The position numbers and the translations under genes are program-made. A model generated the notes under the pieces. It saw only the letters and a program-made list of their open reading frames with translations, did no database searches and had not been told where the DNA came from. From Baffinella frigidus (taxonomy: Eukaryota; Cryptophyceae; Cryptomonadales; Baffinellaceae), in assembly GCA_026770585.1 (NCBI GenBank), contig MU647073.1, forward strand, positions 210,190 through 220,348: 10,159 bases of DNA, in the 5' to 3' direction. The first letter of the stretch is position 1, and the number at the start of each line of letters is the position of its first letter. Positions 1-5,200 of this stretch are shown here, piece by piece.

Positions 1-88
1 CGCGTGGCGGGATTGCTACGACCAGATCCTCTTCCCGATCGTGTCTGGGAAGCTCAAGGCCGCCGCCGTCGCGGAGAACGCTGCTGAC
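1..88 (+). CDS. Exon A, first copy (partial at window edge)
   Basis: Open in the frame starting at base 2 for 29 codons, reading AWRDCYDQILFPIVSGKLK followed by an Ala-rich stretch, up to a donor GTAAGC at 89. It is nearly identical to 185-278. The two differ by a 6-base expansion of GCC codons and a few substitutions (AAAVAENAAD here, seven Ala then GNAAD in the second copy). The aromatic/hydrophobic pattern is what I associate with a conserved helix after the Sec7 domain in large ARF-GEFs. Which copy is the working exon cannot be told, because the 5' boundary of this one lies outside the window. Confidence 0.55.
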
Positions 89-2146
89 GTAAGCAAATCC
101 TTTGATGGACACAGTTGCCAGTAGATGGACGCGTTGGACACGTTTGCCAGTAGATGGACACGTTTGACAGTAGATGGACCCGAACGCGTGGCGGGATTGC
201 TACGACCAGATCCTCTTCCCGATCGTGTCTGGGAAACTCAAGGCCGCCGCCGCCGCCGCCGCGGGGAACGCTGCTGACGTAAGCAAACCCGTGATGGTGA
301 ATCTTTCCAGTAGATGGACACGTTCTCCAGTAAATGGACTTGACACGTTTGCCAGTAGATGGACACCCACACAGCAGGCTACGCAGGGGAAACAACGTCG
401 AATCTAACCCATTTTTTGTTACCTTACCCGTAGGAACCCCCCGTGTCCCTACGGATTGCCTACCGTAGGGTCCTAGGTCTTGTCTTTTATGGGTTGTTCA
501 AAATTCCTTCGAAGTACGCTGTGTGGACACCAGGTTGCGAACCTCAACAGGAGCCATTGCCCGTGTTCGTAGATTGGGCGTACGCTGTGCGGCACAGTAG
601 ATGGACACAGTAGCAGGACCCGGCATTGCCCACAAAACGGAGTAGCGTTTTTTTATGAACGTTCACGCCTGGCTAGGACCTCCTTGAAAATTGACGGATA
701 TCCCTCGAGTGGCGAGGGGGTCATGTTTGACCCCCAGCAGGCTGTAGGCCACTACCCGTAGGCCTAGGTAGGAGTGTAGGAGGCTACTCGCCACTTACGG
801 GATACCCTGCTCCATAACACGGAGCATAATTTGTCAGGGACGTATAAGCCGGACCACCCCCTTCTTACAAATTGACATTTCATGCAAATTGACATTTATT
901 GTTTCTTGCAAATTGACATTTATTTGCTGGAATTGACATTCGCGCATGCCCGTGCAGGAGGAGGTGTGCATCCGGAGCGTGCTGCTCCTGTGCCGCTCCT
1001 TCCGGCAGAACCTGCACGTCATCATCCTCCTCCCCGAAATGCACATGCTCTGGCTCCGCCTCCTCGGCCTGATCGAGGTACCCTCCCGCTGTACCGCGAT
1101 GTCAGGGTGTGTCGCACGAACCTCGATGAGCCCACCTGAGTGCGCCCCTTTGTCAAGTAGCAGCAGAGCCACGTCCGCGCAACCCTAAAATACAGTTCGT
1201 TGAAGCGGCCTCATCGATGTGCATACCCTCCCGCTCTAGTCGCATACGACCCTACGGTAGGCGATCCGTAGGGACATAGGGGGGGTTCCCACGGATAAGG
1301 TATGCAGTTCGTTGCTGCGGCCCCACCAGAACCTTCTCGGGAAAGGCCCCGCAGAAGTACCCTTTTGATGCGGTCGGAGGGTTTCTTCGATAGTGTTGGG
1401 GGGTGCGGGCATCCTCCCCCCTGAGATGCACAGTAATAGGGTAACGGCCTGAAAATGGGGTAGTTAGGCCTACGGGATCGCCTAGGACCTCCTACCGTAG
1501 GCCGAGACTTTTTGGTCCTAGGATCCCTCGGCCTACGGTAGGAGGTCCTAGGCGATCCCGTAGGCCTAACTACCCCATTTTCAGGCCTTGAGCCTATGAA
1601 CATGCTCTGGCTCCGCCTCCTCGGCCTCATCAAGGTGCGTACCCTCCCGCTCTGGCATACCACCCTACGGCAGGCAATCCGTAGGGACATAGGGGGGGTT
1701 CCTACGGATAAGGTAACGGAAACTCGGCCGAAAACCCCCTCGTAGCCCGCTGTGGGGATGAGTCCTGCTCGTGATCATCATCCTCCCCGAGATGCACATG
1801 CTCTGGCTCCGCCTTCTGGGACTCGTCGAGGTTCCGCTACCGAGCGAGGACGGGACATAATTTTAACAACTTTAACCTGAATCCTGAAGGAAATAGACTT
1901 TTAAAATGAAAAGCCAGGACCGGAATCCCGGTCCTGACTGTCTTATATGTGCCGAGTTCGCTCGACAGCGGCAGGCCTCTCACCAGAAGGCTCTGGTCTG
2001 AAACCTCCCGCGAGAGGGTTCCCGCTCTAGTCGTATACCGCCTGCTAGCCCCCCTCTGTTCGCGGAGGTTTCCGACCGGAACCTGCTGGAGAAATGCCTG
2101 ATAGAGGTGCGCCCTCGCTCAAACCCTCAACCCTCAACCCTCAACC

Positions 2147-2206
<60 letters not shown>

Positions 2207-5200
2207 AGCCTTACCGCCCTTGCTCCCAGCCAAACCACCCACCACCCCGCTCGCAGCTCACCTCTTCCTCTCACGTGGGGCCTCATAGAGGTGCGCCCTC
2301 GCTCAACCTAGAGTTCAGGGTTTGAGGTTTGAGATGCGCCCTCCCGCTGTCTATCAGGCCTGATAGAGGTGCGTGCTCTCCGCCTCCTGGGACTCATCGA
2401 GGTTTTGCTCCCCACCAAACTACCCACCACCCCGCTCGCAACTCACCTCTTCCTCTCACGTGGGGCCTCATAGAGGTGCGCCCTCGCTCAACCCAGGGTT
2501 CAGGGTTCAAGGTTTAAGGTGTGAGGTGCGTACCCTCCCGCTGTACCGCGAATTCAAGGTTTGTAGAAAGCGGGATTCGACCAAGCCGCGCGCTTCGCCT
2601 CCCGTAATGAAAGAAAGATGAGACTTTTGTTGAACTTATGACGTCGGGCCATAAACTTTAGTCGTCCAGAGAGGGCTCGAACTAAGTGTCTATATGAATC
2701 CCTTAATCTGACGTTGTGCGATCGGGGGAGTAGGCGTCCAAGCACCAGATCCGGGGCACAAATCACAAACCACAAACCACAAACCACAAACCACAAAAAT
2801 CTATTCGAGAAGGGTCCCGACCAGAACCTACTCGGGAAAGTGCGAGGGTGGACGAGGGTGGGCGAGGGTGGGCGAGGGTGGGCGAGGGTGGGCGAGGGTG
2901 GGCGAGGGTGGGCGAGGGTGGGCGAGGGTGGGCGAGGGTGGGCGAGGGTGGGCGAGGATGTGACAGGGTGTGCGAGCGTGTGTGAGGGTGTGCGAGTCCC
3001 CTAATGTGACGCTGTGCGGGCGGGTGTAGGCGTGATCTGACGCTGTGCAACCTACTCGGGGAAGTAACCCTACTCTGACGATGCTGGTGGGGGGTGTAGG
3101 CGTTCAAGCACCGGATCCGGGCGGTGCATATAAGGCGTTCATAGAACCCAATTTCTAAACCTAAACCACAAACCCTGCACTAGGCGTTCAAGCACCGGAT
3201 CCGGGCGGTGCAGCGCGACGCCGTGACCAACGACGTTGTCCTCACCCTCAAGGATATGCTCCAGGCACACCCGAAACCCGAAAAACCAAACCCCAAACCC
3301 CAAGCCCCAAACCCCAAACCCAAGCCCCAAACCCCAAACCCCAAATCCCAAATCTCGAATCCCGAACCCCAAAATCGAAACACCAGACACCAAACACCAT
3401 ACCCCACACCCCAAACCCCAAACACCAAACCCCAAACACCAAACACCAAACACCAAACACCAAACACCAAACCCGAAAATCGGAACCCGAAAGCCTAAAC
3501 CCTAAACCCTATATCCTAAACCCCACACCCCAAACCCCAGGCCATGCACTCCGACCCCTCCTTCCAGAAGGTCCCCTCCCCCACCACACACCCTTCATGT
3601 CCGACCAGTGTCATTCCTCCTGAACCCTACGCCCTACACCTTGAACCCGACACCCTACACCTGAACCCTAAACCCAACCAATTCCTCCTGAACCCGAAAC
3701 CCGAAACCCGAAACCCTAACCGTGCACAGGGAGTGCATCGCCTCCCGTGGTCGCGCATAGAGATGATCCCGAGGGCGGTTCAGACAGCAACCGTGCGCCT
3801 CTCTGAAGCGAGTCCGAGCTGTGCCGTGCGCGGAGAGTACATCATACCATGCGCCTCCCGTGGCTGTGAAAAGAGATGAACCCTGATCTCTCGGCAGCAC
3901 CGCACGCGGCTGCTCAGAAGCAACGCTCATGCCCACCCCTGATGAAAACCGGCCATAGTCTGGTAATGGCGCGGGTTTGGAAAAACGGCGAAAATCCTCT
4001 CTCACAAATTCAGAAATCGGAAATCAGAAATCAGAAACGACGGTCTGAAGCGAGAGGACCCAGGTCCTCAACTAGTAGTTGCAGGTTCACAATCCCAACC
4101 TTTACTGCCCAGGCTCGTAACCTGATACCCACACGTGCACGCGTCCGTGCAAGACATGTGCACGGTTAGGGTTCCGGGTTTCGGGTTCAGGCGGAATTGG
4201 TTGGATTCAGGGTTCAGGTGTCGGGTGTCAGCACGCGTCCGTGCAAGACATGTGGGTGCACCTCGCGCGCCTGCTTAGGAGCAACGCCTGATATGCAACC
4301 TTATCCGGGGAAACCTATTTTTCTTTCATTTGATGTCAACGAAAATTACTACACAAATGCTTTATTATTACTAATAAGAACAATTTGTGTAGTAATGTTC
4401 GTTGCCATCAAATGAAAGAAAAATAGGTTTCCCCGGATAAAACCGTACTCCTCTCTGAAGCGCGAGGATTGATGCATCGATTATTGCTGTGTCCATTGGA
4501 TTAGTAAAGGTGTTGACACGCGCAGGCGCAGCATGCGTCCGGGCAAGACATGTGGGTGCTCACCTGTCCTCGGGACCTTCTGCCCCGACCTCTAAGAAAC
4601 TGCCTCCCCATAGGACCCTACAGTAGGCCTATGCCCAGGGCCCTATGGTGGTCCTATGGGGGGGGGCGGTTTCTTATGAGCGAGGTACCCCTGTACGCGC
4701 AGGTGCAGCATGCGTCCGGGCAAGACATGTGGGTGTTGACCTCGACGGTGCTCGAGACGTTCTGCCCCGACCTCAAGTGCCTCGCTCACAAGAAACCACG
4801 CCCCCCTAGGCCCCTACAGTAGGCCTATGCCCAGGGCCCTATGGTGGTCCTATAGGCCTATGCCCAGGGCCCTATGGTGGTAGGCCTATGCCCAGGGCCC
4901 TGTGGTGGTCCTATTTCTTATGAGCGAGGTACCCCTGTACGCGCAGGTGCAGCATGCGTCCGGGCAAGACATGTGGGTGTTGACCTCGACGGTGCTCGAG
5001 ACGTTCTGCCCCGACCTCAAGTCGGAGCTCATGCCTACTGGCTCCACGCCCAACAAGCCCCACAGGTCTCTCTCTGACCTCCCTCTCTCTCTCTATCTCT
5101 CTCTCTCTCGCTCGCTCGCTCTCTCTCTCGCTCTCTCTCTCTCTCGCTCGCTCGCTCGCTCGCACGCTCGGTCCCATCCCCAACTTCTGGACAATCTGAT

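Noticed and set aside
104-364. CRISPR-like array
   Set aside because: The units are 12-25 bases with irregular, partly repeated spacers, in a spliced eukaryotic context with no cas genes.
1915-1936. Rho-independent terminator
   Set aside because: A good stem but no T run, and the window is eukaryotic.
2560-2680. Possible tRNA, from GGATTCGACC and GGGCTCGAAC words
   Set aside because: No acceptor or anticodon stem could be built around either word on either strand.
2714-3004. Gly/Arg/Val/Trp repeat protein
   Set aside because: Product of the 10-bp minisatellite read in frame; no non-repetitive coding context.
3208-3498. Pro/Asn/Lys/Gln-rich repeat protein on the plus strand
   Set aside because: After the first 19 codons (exon C) the frame is only the translation of telomere-like heptamers; the minus-strand Gly/Phe/Val/Trp frames over the same DNA are equally repeat-born.
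4550-4822. Conserved-looking peptides such as GTSLIRN, YSRPMPRALWWS and LMSEVPLY
   Set aside because: They are translations of the 121-bp element arms and core, so similarity to predicted proteins elsewhere would reflect the repeat, not a protein family.
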